A DNA stretch of 16,723 bases, from NCBI GenBank assembly GCA_947253735.1, contig CAMYAU010000022.1, positions 1 through 16,723 on the forward strand, in the 5' to 3' direction. A program made the translations under genes and the position numbers. This document shows, piece after piece, positions 1 through 7,569 of this stretch. Position 1 is the stretch's first letter. Every line of letters begins with the position of its first letter. The notes under the pieces are model-generated. The model did no database searches and had not been told where the DNA came from. It saw only the letters and a program-made list of their open reading frames with translations. The DNA comes from an uncultured Varibaculum sp. Lineage in GTDB: Bacteria > Actinomycetota > Actinomycetes > Actinomycetales > Actinomycetaceae.

Positions 1-10
1 TGCCTTAGGT

Positions 11-16
11 TAATAT
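11..16 (+). promoter_or_regulatory. possible -10 element of tRNA-Leu
   Basis: TAATAT lies 10 bases before the first base of tRNA-Leu, which fits a sigma-70-type -10 box for the tRNA. The window begins too close upstream to judge a -35 box. Confidence 0.3.
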
Positions 17-26
17 ATTCAAGCCA

Positions 27-111
27 GCGCGAGTGGCGGAATTGGTAGACGCGCTAGATTTAGGTTCTAGTGTCTTACGACGTGCGGGTTCAAGTCCCGC
101 CTCGCGTACCA
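27..111 (+). tRNA. tRNA-Leu (anticodon UAG)
   Basis: The acceptor stem pairs 27-33 with 101-107 (seven pairs, the first G-U). The anticodon stem 54-58/66-70 closes a seven-base loop with TAG at 61-63, which reads CUA/CUN leucine codons. A T-arm is seen at 84-100 with loop TTCAAGT. The long variable region (71-83) has its own short stem, as expected of a class II tRNA. The 3' CCA is encoded (109-111). This is a complete, ordinary tRNA gene. Confidence 0.97.
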
Positions 112-163
112 GCTATAGCGGCTCTGACCAGCTTAAATAAAATGGTAGAGTTAAAATCAATAC

Positions 164-177
164 AGCGCCGCGGCGCT
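164..177. repeat. perfect 14-bp GC palindrome upstream of bcp
   Basis: AGCGCCGCGGCGCT is its own reverse complement. It sits 37 bases before the bcp start codon, in the gap between tRNA-Leu and bcp. It could be an operator, or part of a hairpin ending the tRNA transcript. There is no T-run behind it, so a classical terminator is not supported. Confidence 0.45.
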
Positions 178-214
178 AGTATCTCTACGTTTAACTATTT
201 AAGAGGGAGTTTCG

Positions 215-691
215 ATGTCAGAGTTAACCGCAGGTCAAAAGGCTCCAGATTTCACTTTGCCCACCGATCAAGGCACGGAAGTTAGTTTGCAAGGCCTCTT
301 GGAAGAATCCGAAAAAGGGGCAGTTATTTACTTCTATCCCAAGGCTTCCACCCCAGGCTGCACTACTGAGGCCTGCGATTTCCGCGACTCTTTGAACTCG
401 CTAAAGTCAGCCGGATATGCAGTGGTGGGAATCAGCCCCGATAAAATGCCAGCCTTAGAAAAATTCCGGGACAAGCAAGACCTTAACTTTCCGCTAGCCT
501 CCGATCCGGAACGGGAAGTAATGAGCGCCTGGGGTGCCTACGGAGAAAAGAACTCCTATGGTCGCCTGGTAAAAGGAGTAATCCGCACGACTGTAGTAGT
601 GGGCAAAGACGGGAAAGTAGTGCTCGCCAAATATCGGGTACGCGCCAAAGGGCATGTAGCTCGCTTGCGCAAAGAACTGGGAATCGACTAG
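215..691 (+). CDS. bcp: thioredoxin-dependent thiol peroxidase, Bcp/PrxQ type
   Basis: This is a cytoplasmic peroxiredoxin that reduces hydrogen peroxide and organic hydroperoxides, taking electrons from thioredoxin. The 158-residue protein has the usual Bcp length. The family motif PKASTPGCTTEACDFRD is present, with the peroxidatic Cys49 and the resolving Cys54 five residues later, as in atypical 2-Cys PrxQ proteins. The N-terminus (GQKAPDFTLP) is typical of AhpC/TSA-fold proteins. The ATG at 215 is preceded by GAGGGAG (203-209) at good spacing. The gene stands alone between two tRNA genes. Family assignment is firm; the in vivo substrate is not shown by the sequence. Confidence 0.95.
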   Translation: MSELTAGQKAPDFTLPTDQGTEVSLQGLLEESEKGAVIYFYPKASTPGCTTEACDFRDSLNSLKSAGYAVVGISPDKMPALEKFRDKQDLNFPLASDPEREVMSAWGAYGEKNSYGRLVKGVIRTTVVVGKDGKVVLAKYRVRAKGHVARLRKELGID

Positions 692-739
692 TAACCAGCA
701 GTAGCGCTCAGGGGAAAGCTGTCGAATAAGAGGCAAGTT

Positions 740-816
740 TGGTACGCCACCGGGGACTCGAACCCCGAACCCTCTGATTAAGAGTCAGATGCTCTAGCCA
801 GTTGAGCTAGTGGCGC
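740..816 (-). tRNA. tRNA-Lys (anticodon CUU)
   Basis: On the minus strand the acceptor stem GCGCCAC (816-810) pairs with GTGGCGT (750-744), followed by A and an encoded CCA (742-740). The anticodon stem TCTGA/TCAGA closes the loop CTCTTAA, giving anticodon CTT for the lysine codon AAG. The T-loop is TTCGAGT. The gene is complete and faces away from dnaE. Confidence 0.97.
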
Positions 817-817
817 A

Positions 818-836
818 TCGTTGCTAAACGCAACGA
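818..836. repeat. small hairpin between tRNA-Lys and dnaE
   Basis: TCGTTGC (818-824) and GCAACGA (830-836) form a perfect 7-bp stem with a five-base loop. It begins one base beyond the 5' end of tRNA-Lys, so it would lie in the tRNA leader on the minus strand. Its role is unknown. Confidence 0.35.
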
Positions 837-936
837 GATAAACTCTAACCCGCCAGGCACGTCCTTGGGAAACCAATAGCAGCATTGGGAGCAGTTTCAC
901 ATGCGGAAGAAACAAAGTTAGAGCCAGGCTAGACTG

Positions 937-3900
937 GTGGGCATGGCGCCAGCGAAAGATTTTGTTCATCTTCATGTTCACACCGACTATTCCATGCTGG
1001 ATGGAGCAGCTCGCATCGGGAAACTGGTGGAACGGGCAGTCGAGATTGGACAACCTGCCGTAGCTATTACTGATCACGGCTACCTCTTTGGTGCCTACGA
1101 GTTTTATGCTGCCGCCTGCGAGGCGGGAGTCAAACCCATAATCGGTCTCGAAGCCTATATCACCCCCGGTACCTCCAGGTTTGATCAAACTCGCCAACGC
1201 TGGGGAGAAGAAAACCAAAAAGCTGATGATGTTTCTGCGCGCGGCGCCTACACTCATATGACGCTGCTCTCGCGAACCACCGAAGGGATGCATAACCTGT
1301 TCCGTCTCGGCTCGCTGGCCTCTATTGATGGGCAGATGCAAAAGTGGCCCCGCGCCGACCGAGATCTGCTGGAACGCTACTCCACCGGGCTGATCGGAAC
1401 CAGCGGTTGCCCCTCAGGAGAAATCCAAACTCGCTTGCGTCTAGGACAATGGGAAGAAGCCAAAAAAGCTGCCGGGGAATTGCAAGATATTTTCGGGAAA
1501 GAAAACTTCTTCATCGAACTAATGGACCACGGCCTACAAATCGAGCGGCGAGTACGCAACGACCTGCTGAAACTAGCAAAAGTTATCGACGCTCCCTTAG
1601 TAGCCACCAACGACTCCCACTACGTCCTCAAAAGTGACCAACCCACCCAAGACGCGCTGCTATGCATCAACTCGGGTTCACGGCTAAACGATCCTGACCG
1701 CTTCCGTTTTGAAGGCTCCGGATACTACCTGAAAAGCGCAGAAGAGATGCGCGAACTCTTCTCCGAGTTTCCTGAGGCCTGCGATAACACTTTAAAAATT
1801 GCGGAAATGTGCGAGGTACATTTTAAAACCACCGCCGAGGGTGCCGACTATATGCCCCAATTCGAGGTACCCGCCGGGGAAGACACCACCAGCTGGTTTG
1901 TCAAAGAAGTTCAGCGAGGATTACATAAACGCTACCCGCAAGGGATCCCCGAAAAATCCCAAAAACAAGCCGACTACGAATGCGGGATTATTACCCAGAT
2001 GGGATTCCCCGGATACTTCCTGGTAGTAGCCGACTATATTAACTGGGCGAAAGAACAAGGAATTCGGGTGGGGCCCGGACGTGGATCGGGAGCCGGATCC
2101 ATCGTGGCCTACGCGATGGGGATCACCGAACTAGACCCCCTCGAACATGGGCTAATGTTTGAGCGTTTTCTCAACCCCGAACGGGTATCCATGCCTGATA
2201 TTGACGTAGACTTCGATGAGCGCCGGCGCGGGGAAGTCATCGATTACGTAACCGAAAAATACGGGAAAGATCGGGTCGCGCAGGTAGTCACCTACGGCAA
2301 AATCAAAGCTAAACAGGCGTTAAAAGACTCCTGTCGAATCATGGATAAACCCTATGCGCTAGGCGATCAGCTCACCAAGAAAATGCCGCCCGCGATCATG
2401 GGGAAAGATATACCCCTATCGGGGATCTACGATCCGCAGCATCCGCGCTACGGAGAAGCCAGCGAGTTTCGCCAATACGTTTCCGAAAACGGGGACGAAG
2501 TAAAGAAAGTTATCGAAAAGGCGCAAGGTCTGGAAGGGCTCACCCGTCAATGGGGAGTACACGCCTGCGCCGTGATCATGTCCAGTCATGATTTAACCGA
2601 TATCGTTCCCATGATGAAACGCCTGGCAGACGGGGCGATTATCACCCAATTCGACTATCCCACCTGCGAAACTCTGGGACTGTTGAAAATGGATTTCCTG
2701 GGGTTGCGTAACCTGACAGTCATCTCGGACGCCCTCGACAATATCGTGGCCAACGGGAAAGAACCCCTGGATCTAGAACACGTTCCCCTGGACAATCGTG
2801 CCACCTACGAGCTACTGTCGCGCGCAGAAACCCTGGGGGTATTCCAGCTAGATTCTGCGGGGATGCGCTCGCTGATGCGGCTAATGAAACCCACCGAATT
2901 CTCCGATATTTCCGCGGTCGGCGCCCTCTACCGCCCCGGCCCGATGGGGGCAAACTCGCACACCAACTATGCTTTGCGGAAAAACGGGCGTCAAGAAATC
3001 GAACCCATACACCCCGCCCTCTCCGAAGCTCTCGCAGATATTTTGGGTGAAACCTACGGGCTAATCGTCTATCAGGAACAGGTAATGGCGATCGCCCAAA
3101 AGGTTGCAGGATATTCCCTGGGGCAGGCAGATATTTTACGCCGCGCCATGGGTAAGAAAAAGAAAAAGGAGATGGACAAGCAATATTCGCGCTTCCACGA
3201 CGGAATGATTGAGCGCGGATACCCCGAGGAAGCCGCCAGCAAACTGTGGGAAATCCTGGTTCCGTTCTCGTCCTACGCCTTCAACAAATCACACTCCGCC
3301 GCCTATGGCTTAGTGTCCTACTGGACGGCCTATCTCAAAGCCAACTATCCCACCGAATATATGGCGGCCCTGCTGACCTCCACCAAAGACAACAAAGATA
3401 AACTCGGGCTTTACCTGCGAGAATGTCGCCGCATGAATATTGCGGTACTCCCTCCAGACGTGAACGCCTCCGACTCTAATTTCACCGCAGTAGGGGAGTC
3501 TATCCGCTTTGGGCTGTCTGCCGTACGCAACGTCGGGGTGAACGTGGTTGCCGGAATCGTAAAAACCCGTAAAGAAAAAGGCGCCTACACGTCCTTCCCG
3601 GATTTCCTGGATAAAGTGCCGATCGAGGTTTGCAATAAACGGGTGGTAGAGTCCCTAATCAAAGCAGGCGCTTTCGACTCTTTAGGGCATGCGCGGCGTC
3701 CTCTAGAATCCATTCACCTCGAGGCAGTTGACTCAGTTATCGAGGTTAAACGCAATGCTGCCCGGGGACAAGAAGACCTCTTCGGGATGATGGATGCCGA
3801 CGCGGACGTAACTTTCACCGTGCAAATCCCGGATCTGCCCGAATGGGATAAACAACAAAAACTAAAATTTGAGCGTGACATGTTGGGCCTATACGTTTCC

Positions 3901-4491
3901 GATCATCCTCTGCGTGGTATGGAAGCTATCCTCGCCCGCAATAGCGATACCGAAATCGTGGATCTGTCTACCGAAGATGGAGTTAGAGACCGGCAAAAAA
4001 TTCAGATTTGCGGCCTGATCACCACGGTACAAAACAAAACCACTAAACAAGAAGGCAACCTGTGGGCCATCGTAACCATCGAGGATATTACTGGTTCCAC
4101 CGATGTTTTATTCTTCCCGCAAACCTACCAGAAATATTCGCAAGACCTGGTTCCGGATCAGATCGTTAGTGTTAGTGGGTTGGTCAGGGTTCGCGATGAA
4201 GAAGCTTCCCTACAGGCCAGAGAAATGACCGTACCGGACACTAGCCATTTATCTGACGGGCCGCTCGATATTTATATCCCGGCCAACCGCCTAACGGAGG
4301 CGACCGCACATAGCTTGCGAGATGTACTAGCAACCAGCCCGGGGATCAGTGCGGTGAGGTTACATTTGCGGTCCCCCCAAGGAACCACTGTGGTGCAACT
4401 AGGGGAAGACCTGCGGGTCAACTACGGATCCACTTTGGCGGCGCAGCTCAAAACCCTGCTCGGTCTGCGCTGCCTAGAAAAGCAAAAATAA
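937..4491 (+). CDS. dnaE: DNA polymerase III alpha subunit (DnaE1)
   Basis: This is the catalytic subunit of the replicative DNA polymerase (1184 residues, normal length). The N-terminal PHP domain (about 8-290) keeps its metal-site histidines and acidic residues: HLHVHT at 11-16, TDHG at 45-48, and later ELMDHG and NDSHY. In Mycobacterium DnaE1 this intact site is the proofreading exonuclease. The polymerase core follows, with GPGRGSGAGS and the catalytic Asp cluster in MPDIDVDFDE (419-428). A third Asp, residue 586, lies in KMDFLGLRN. An OB-fold lies near 1019-1080. The start is uncertain: GTG at 937 has a weak AGG at 926-928, while ATG at 943 would remove only two residues. The gene ends in TAA, and a repeat-filled non-coding stretch follows. 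Confidence 0.98.
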   Translation: MGMAPAKDFVHLHVHTDYSMLDGAARIGKLVERAVEIGQPAVAITDHGYLFGAYEFYAAACEAGVKPIIGLEAYITPGTSRFDQTRQRWGEENQKADDVSARGAYTHMTLLSRTTEGMHNLFRLGSLASIDGQMQKWPRADRDLLERYSTGLIGTSGCPSGEIQTRLRLGQWEEAKKAAGELQDIFGKENFFIELMDHGLQIERRVRNDLLKLAKVIDAPLVATNDSHYVLKSDQPTQDALLCINSGSRLNDPDRFRFEGSGYYLKSAEEMRELFSEFPEACDNTLKIAEMCEVHFKTTAEGADYMPQFEVPAGEDTTSWFVKEVQRGLHKRYPQGIPEKSQKQADYECGIITQMGFPGYFLVVADYINWAKEQGIRVGPGRGSGAGSIVAYAMGITELDPLEHGLMFERFLNPERVSMPDIDVDFDERRRGEVIDYVTEKYGKDRVAQVVTYGKIKAKQALKDSCRIMDKPYALGDQLTKKMPPAIMGKDIPLSGIYDPQHPRYGEASEFRQYVSENGDEVKKVIEKAQGLEGLTRQWGVHACAVIMSSHDLTDIVPMMKRLADGAIITQFDYPTCETLGLLKMDFLGLRNLTVISDALDNIVANGKEPLDLEHVPLDNRATYELLSRAETLGVFQLDSAGMRSLMRLMKPTEFSDISAVGALYRPGPMGANSHTNYALRKNGRQEIEPIHPALSEALADILGETYGLIVYQEQVMAIAQKVAGYSLGQADILRRAMGKKKKKEMDKQYSRFHDGMIERGYPEEAASKLWEILVPFSSYAFNKSHSAAYGLVSYWTAYLKANYPTEYMAALLTSTKDNKDKLGLYLRECRRMNIAVLPPDVNASDSNFTAVGESIRFGLSAVRNVGVNVVAGIVKTRKEKGAYTSFPDFLDKVPIEVCNKRVVESLIKAGAFDSLGHARRPLESIHLEAVDSVIEVKRNAARGQEDLFGMMDADADVTFTVQIPDLPEWDKQQKLKFERDMLGLYVSDHPLRGMEAILARNSDTEIVDLSTEDGVRDRQKIQICGLITTVQNKTTKQEGNLWAIVTIEDITGSTDVLFFPQTYQKYSQDLVPDQIVSVSGLVRVRDEEASLQAREMTVPDTSHLSDGPLDIYIPANRLTEATAHSLRDVLATSPGISAVRLHLRSPQGTTVVQLGEDLRVNYGSTLAAQLKTLLGLRCLEKQK

Positions 4492-4577
4492 CTGTCCGCG
4501 TACAGGCGGAGATGTGCAAGGGACCGCGCGGAGCCTAGGTTTTTCTCCCGTGCGAGTCAGTCGGTTACCTCCCGTGC

Positions 4578-4666
4578 GGGTCGGGCCGTAAAAGCGCTCG
4601 GGGGACCCCAGTGACCCTCGCTTCGCTCGGCTCAAGCCCCCTCTCGCATCTTTTACGGCTCGACCC
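4578..4666. repeat. 17-bp inverted repeat, possible dnaE terminator region
   Basis: GGGTCGGGCCGTAAAAG (4578-4594) pairs with CTTTTACGGCTCGACCC (4650-4666) over 17 positions, with one G-U pair. The 55-base loop contains the GC-rich block CCCTCGCTTCGCTCGG. It lies about 90 bases after the dnaE stop. There is no T-run, so intrinsic termination is possible but not shown. Confidence 0.6.
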
Positions 4667-4730
4667 TAGTATGTGTCTCCCGCTGTCTTGTTCTCGCTGA
4701 GCCCCTTACGCAGGTGATACCAGCGAGTGT

Positions 4731-4830
4731 GGAGCCTGGGTTTTATCCGAGTGGGTGCGGTGGGCATAAGAATTCGGAAAACGCCGCTACGTTTTCCGAA
4801 TTCTTGGGCGGGAGGAAAAACCCAGGCTCC
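4731..4830. repeat. nested hairpin with a perfect 16-bp inner stem
   Basis: The inner stem is AAGAATTCGGAAAACG (4768-4783) against its exact reverse complement (4790-4805), with the six-base loop CCGCTA. Around it, GGAGCCTGGGTTTT (4731-4744) pairs perfectly with AAAACCCAGGCTCC (4817-4830). The two perfect arms nested around one centre make a long cruciform or RNA hairpin within 100 bp. No transposase gene or target duplication was seen. Confidence 0.75.
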
Positions 4831-4915
4831 GTGCGGGAACTGCAGGAGGAAAAACTTCTCCCTCGCGCTCGACTGGAGCGCTTTTACCGGACTCGACCCG
4901 ACATTCGCGGGGAGA

Positions 4916-5158
4916 TTAACTCGAGACTTGGGCTCCGGTGGGGCCGCTGGGGAGGTTGATTCGCACGATATCGCCGGGGTGTAAGGAACTGCCGCGGCGG
5001 GTCTCTACCTCACCATTGACCGTAACATCTCCGGATTGGATAAATACTCGCGCCTGAGCGCCGTCCTCTACCAAGTTCGCCAGCTTTAAAAACTGTCCTA
5101 ACTTAATGGTTCCGCGTACTGAAATAGCCGGTAAGGACGCGCTGTTATTATCTGCCAC
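4916..5158 (-). CDS. small S4-domain RNA-binding protein (YbcJ/YaaA-like)
   Basis: This 80-residue protein is almost entirely one S4 RNA-binding domain. TIKLGQFLKLANLVEDGAQA (about 17-36) is followed by the turn FIQSGDVTVNGEVETRRG and the strand LHPGDIVRI. Members of this family bind structured RNA, often on the ribosome; the precise target here is unknown. The start is GTG at 5158. No Shine-Dalgarno sequence precedes it, but TAGTAT lies ten bases upstream, so translation from a very short leader is likely. It is divergent from the membrane-protein gene at 5220, and its 3' end runs into the repeat patchwork shared with dnaE. Confidence 0.85.
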   Translation of the reverse strand: MADNNSASLPAISVRGTIKLGQFLKLANLVEDGAQARVFIQSGDVTVNGEVETRRGSSLHPGDIVRINLPSGPTGAQVSS

Positions 5159-5168
5159 GCAGTAAATG

Positions 5169-5174
5169 ATACTA
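5169..5174 (-). promoter_or_regulatory. possible -10 box of the S4-protein gene
   Basis: TAGTAT on the minus strand ends ten bases before the GTG start. It would place transcription initiation only a few bases upstream of the start codon. No clear -35 hexamer was found at the usual distance. Confidence 0.3.
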
Positions 5175-5219
5175 GACTGTCACCAGTATGTTTTTATTGG
5201 CGCAGGTTGGAGGAGCTAG

Positions 5220-6146
5220 ATGAGCAACCCTGAACCCAATGGGTTTTCGCAAGGCGATCCGCAAGGTGGAGCAAACTGGCCGTTTGCTCCAGGTCACGAG
5301 CAGGCAGATTCCAGTGGGCAACCGTTAGTCGCTCAGAGCCAGCCGGCTTTCCCCGTCCCCGCTGTGCCTCCGGCCCAGAGCATGCCCCAATACAACCAAC
5401 AACTCCCCCGCGCGAGGGAATATCCGCTGTCGGAGGGCGCTCCGCTTCCGGCAGGTGCGCAGTTTAGGCAAGAAGGCGCAGCTCGCACAGGTGCTTATCC
5501 GGAACCGAGAGATCCCCAACCGGTAACTAACGCAGGCATCCCGGCGTCGGCACCCAATGCTACAGTTCCGGTCGAACAGTTATCGGCTTCCCCGATTTCT
5601 GATCCAGTGCTTGAAGAAGTGGTGGCATCAGCAAATAGCGTCGAGCCTGTGCCCGCAGCGGCGGAAACCGTGGCGGCGACGCCCACGCAAACCAGTACAG
5701 TTACTACCGAATCCGATAATTCTTCCGGGGTATCGGCTACGGATATTGAAAAATCTTTATATCAACAAGCATTAACCCCCTGGTGGTTGGATGCCTTAAT
5801 GGCTCTGTCTCTGGCGGGAGTCATGGTCTTTAACGGTTTTGGAATGTCGCTGGGACTGCGGATCGGTTCCCTGATTCTGATGGTGATTGCGTTGGTACTA
5901 ATCACTTGGTATCAGGGGGATGCGCAAGAAAAATCAAACACTTTCCTCACCGGAACCTTGTTAGGGGCGGTTTGTGGGTTCCTGGCAGGGCTAATTGTGG
6001 TGGCTGCTTCGCTTTACCTGGTATCGCCGATTCCGACCTGGTATCCCTGGGTGTTGTGGCTGGTTAGTGGGGCGCTGCTCTACTTGACCTACCGGGGATT
6101 CCGGGATTGGGTAATGCGCAGCATACAAAAGAAATCTCGAAAGTAA
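5220..6146 (+). CDS. membrane protein with a disordered N-terminus, function unknown
   Basis: I do not recognise this family. The 308-residue protein starts with about 185 residues of low-complexity, Pro/Ala/Gln/Ser-rich sequence with no signal peptide. It ends in four predicted membrane segments near 192-211, 214-231, 243-268 and 274-291. The C-terminal tail is basic (KKSRK), so the N-terminus and tail are both predicted to be cytoplasmic. The ATG has a good ribosome binding site (GGAGGAG at 5208-5214). It lies 78 bases upstream of hisD on the same strand, but hisD seems to have its own promoter, so membership of the his operon is doubtful. The long soluble arm may bind partners at the membrane; this is inference. 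Confidence 0.8.
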   Translation: MSNPEPNGFSQGDPQGGANWPFAPGHEQADSSGQPLVAQSQPAFPVPAVPPAQSMPQYNQQLPRAREYPLSEGAPLPAGAQFRQEGAARTGAYPEPRDPQPVTNAGIPASAPNATVPVEQLSASPISDPVLEEVVASANSVEPVPAAAETVAATPTQTSTVTTESDNSSGVSATDIEKSLYQQALTPWWLDALMALSLAGVMVFNGFGMSLGLRIGSLILMVIALVLITWYQGDAQEKSNTFLTGTLLGAVCGFLAGLIVVAASLYLVSPIPTWYPWVLWLVSGALLYLTYRGFRDWVMRSIQKKSRK

Positions 6147-6193
6147 TCTCACTAGATAAGTCAAAGTATTTTATTTACTGGACTAGGCAGCAG

Positions 6194-6221
6194 TTGATTT
6201 GTACAAACCAAATAACATATC
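6194..6221 (+). promoter_or_regulatory. candidate hisD promoter
   Basis: TTGATT (6194-6199) and CATATC (6216-6221) are spaced 16 bases apart; TAACAT at 6213-6218 is an alternative -10. No Shine-Dalgarno sequence precedes the hisD ATG at 6225, so the transcript may be leaderless or nearly so. The match to consensus is only moderate. Confidence 0.35.
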
Positions 6222-6224
6222 CCC

Positions 6225-7550
6225 ATGCTGTCAATTACTGATTTTCGCGAAACCATGCCTACGGGGATGGAATTGCGTCAAGCGCTTCCTCGCGCCCAAA
6301 TGAATGTAGAGGAGGCGGCAGAAAAAATACGCCCCCTGATGCGCGAGGTTAAAGAACGGGGTGCCGCCGCCCTCCGCGAACTTTCCGAAAAGTTCGATGG
6401 GGTACGGCCAGAGCATTTGCGCGTCCCCGAGCAGGAACTTTCCCAGGCGCTCGAGCAGCTTGATCCGGCAGTCCGGGAAGCAATAGAAATATCTATCGAA
6501 CATAATCGGGCTGGTCACCGGGCACAGCTCCCCACTGAACGGGTAACTGAAATCATGCCCGGGGGGATAGTTAAGCAGCGGTGGATTCCGGTCGAGCGGG
6601 TGGGACTTTATGTTCCTGGGGGACTAGCTGTCTACCCGTCCTCGGTAATCATGAACGTAGTCACTGCCCAGGAGGCCGGGGTGGGGCAGATCGCAGTTGC
6701 CTCTCCGCCGCAAGCCCGCTTTGGAGGCAGAGTACATCCCACAATATTGGCGGCCTGTCAGCTGCTGGGGGTTAAGGAAGTTTACGCCGTAGGTGGGGCG
6801 CAAGCGATCGCCATGTTTGCCTATGGGGCGAGCGGGGAAGAGGGGGTAGATCCCGATCCGCTTTGCCAGCCAGTAGACGTGATTACCGGTCCCGGTAATA
6901 TTTACGTGGCAGCCGCTAAACGCCTGGTGCGGGCAGTTTGCGGAATCGATGCGGAGGCTGGTCCCACCGAGATAGGGATTATCGCTGACCAAAGCGCCGA
7001 TCCTGTCTTGGTGGCTGCCGATATGATTTCGCAGGCGGAACATGACCCCAATGCCGCGTCGGTACTATTTACTGACTCTGAGGAACTTGCGCGCAAAGTA
7101 GAAGCAGAAATTGTTCCGGCCGCGCAGGGGACTAAACATTCTCAGCGGGTTTGTCAGGCTCTCAGTGGCCCGCAATCGGGGATAGTGCTTGTAGATGATA
7201 TTGCTAGTGCAATCGACGCAGTCAATGCCTATGCGCCCGAACACCTAGAGATTCATACCGTAGAAGCGGGAGAAGTGGCGAAAAAAATCCGTAACGCCGG
7301 CGCGATTTTTGTGGGACCCTACACCCCGGTTCCCCTGGGTGACTACCTGGCGGGCTCTAATCACGTCCTCCCCACGGGGGGAACCGGACGTTACGAGGGT
7401 GGACTATCAGTAATGGCATATCTCAAACCCGTGCAGCAGGTTGAATACCAGCGCGAGGCCCTTAAAAAAATGGCGCGTCCGTTAACCGCGTTTGCGGACG
7501 CCGAAGATCTTCCGGCACACGAAGAAGCCGTGAACTGCCGATTTAAATAA
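6225..7550 (+). CDS. hisD: histidinol dehydrogenase
   Basis: HisD catalyses the last two steps of histidine synthesis, oxidising L-histidinol to L-histidine with two NAD+ and a bound zinc. The 441-residue protein is of normal length and carries the family blocks GPGNIYVAAAKR, AGPTEIGIIAD and SNHVLPTGGTGRY. The active-site Glu339-His340 pair is seen in YAPEHLE. The expected zinc ligands are Gln270, His273, Asp373 and His432. The start at 6225 gives the N-terminus typical of actinobacterial HisD (MLSITDFRE) but has no visible ribosome binding site. It is followed after 19 bases by a transporter gene, with which it is probably co-transcribed. Confidence 0.97.
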   Translation: MLSITDFRETMPTGMELRQALPRAQMNVEEAAEKIRPLMREVKERGAAALRELSEKFDGVRPEHLRVPEQELSQALEQLDPAVREAIEISIEHNRAGHRAQLPTERVTEIMPGGIVKQRWIPVERVGLYVPGGLAVYPSSVIMNVVTAQEAGVGQIAVASPPQARFGGRVHPTILAACQLLGVKEVYAVGGAQAIAMFAYGASGEEGVDPDPLCQPVDVITGPGNIYVAAAKRLVRAVCGIDAEAGPTEIGIIADQSADPVLVAADMISQAEHDPNAASVLFTDSEELARKVEAEIVPAAQGTKHSQRVCQALSGPQSGIVLVDDIASAIDAVNAYAPEHLEIHTVEAGEVAKKIRNAGAIFVGPYTPVPLGDYLAGSNHVLPTGGTGRYEGGLSVMAYLKPVQQVEYQREALKKMARPLTAFADAEDLPAHEEAVNCRFK

Positions 7551-7569
7551 ATGACAGATAGGAAAAAAC

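Larger units (their letters stand above)
4492..4915. repeat. non-coding patchwork of direct and inverted repeats
   Basis: This 424-base stretch between two convergent genes has no convincing gene. It contains three copies of GGAGCCTRGGTTTT: 4530-4543 and 4731-4744 direct, 4817-4830 inverted. CTCCCGTGCGRGTC occurs twice, 24 bases apart (4545-4558 and 4569-4582). TAAAAGCGCTC at 4589-4599 recurs inverted at 4876-4886. Two larger stem structures are listed separately. The pattern suggests a decayed or mosaic intergenic repeat family, or structured RNA at the dnaE 3' end. It matches no tmRNA, RNase P or SRP RNA signature that I recognise. Confidence 0.7.

Noticed and set aside
778..1341. Minus-strand open frame of 187 codons across the start of dnaE
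   Set aside because: It overlaps tRNA-Lys and the conserved PHP domain of dnaE on the other strand; its translation resembles no protein.
4492..4915. A known structural RNA (RNase P, tmRNA, SRP RNA) in the gap after dnaE
   Set aside because: None of the conserved cores of these RNAs is visible, despite the strong hairpins.
4714..4984. Two overlapping open frames (81 and 85 codons) in the post-dnaE gap
   Set aside because: Both run through the nested inverted repeats and into the end of the S4-protein gene, have no ribosome binding site and show no protein-like pattern.
4916..4984. CRISPR-like direct repeats near 4545-4582
   Set aside because: Only two imperfect 14-base copies with a ten-base spacer are present; there are no cas genes and no regular array.
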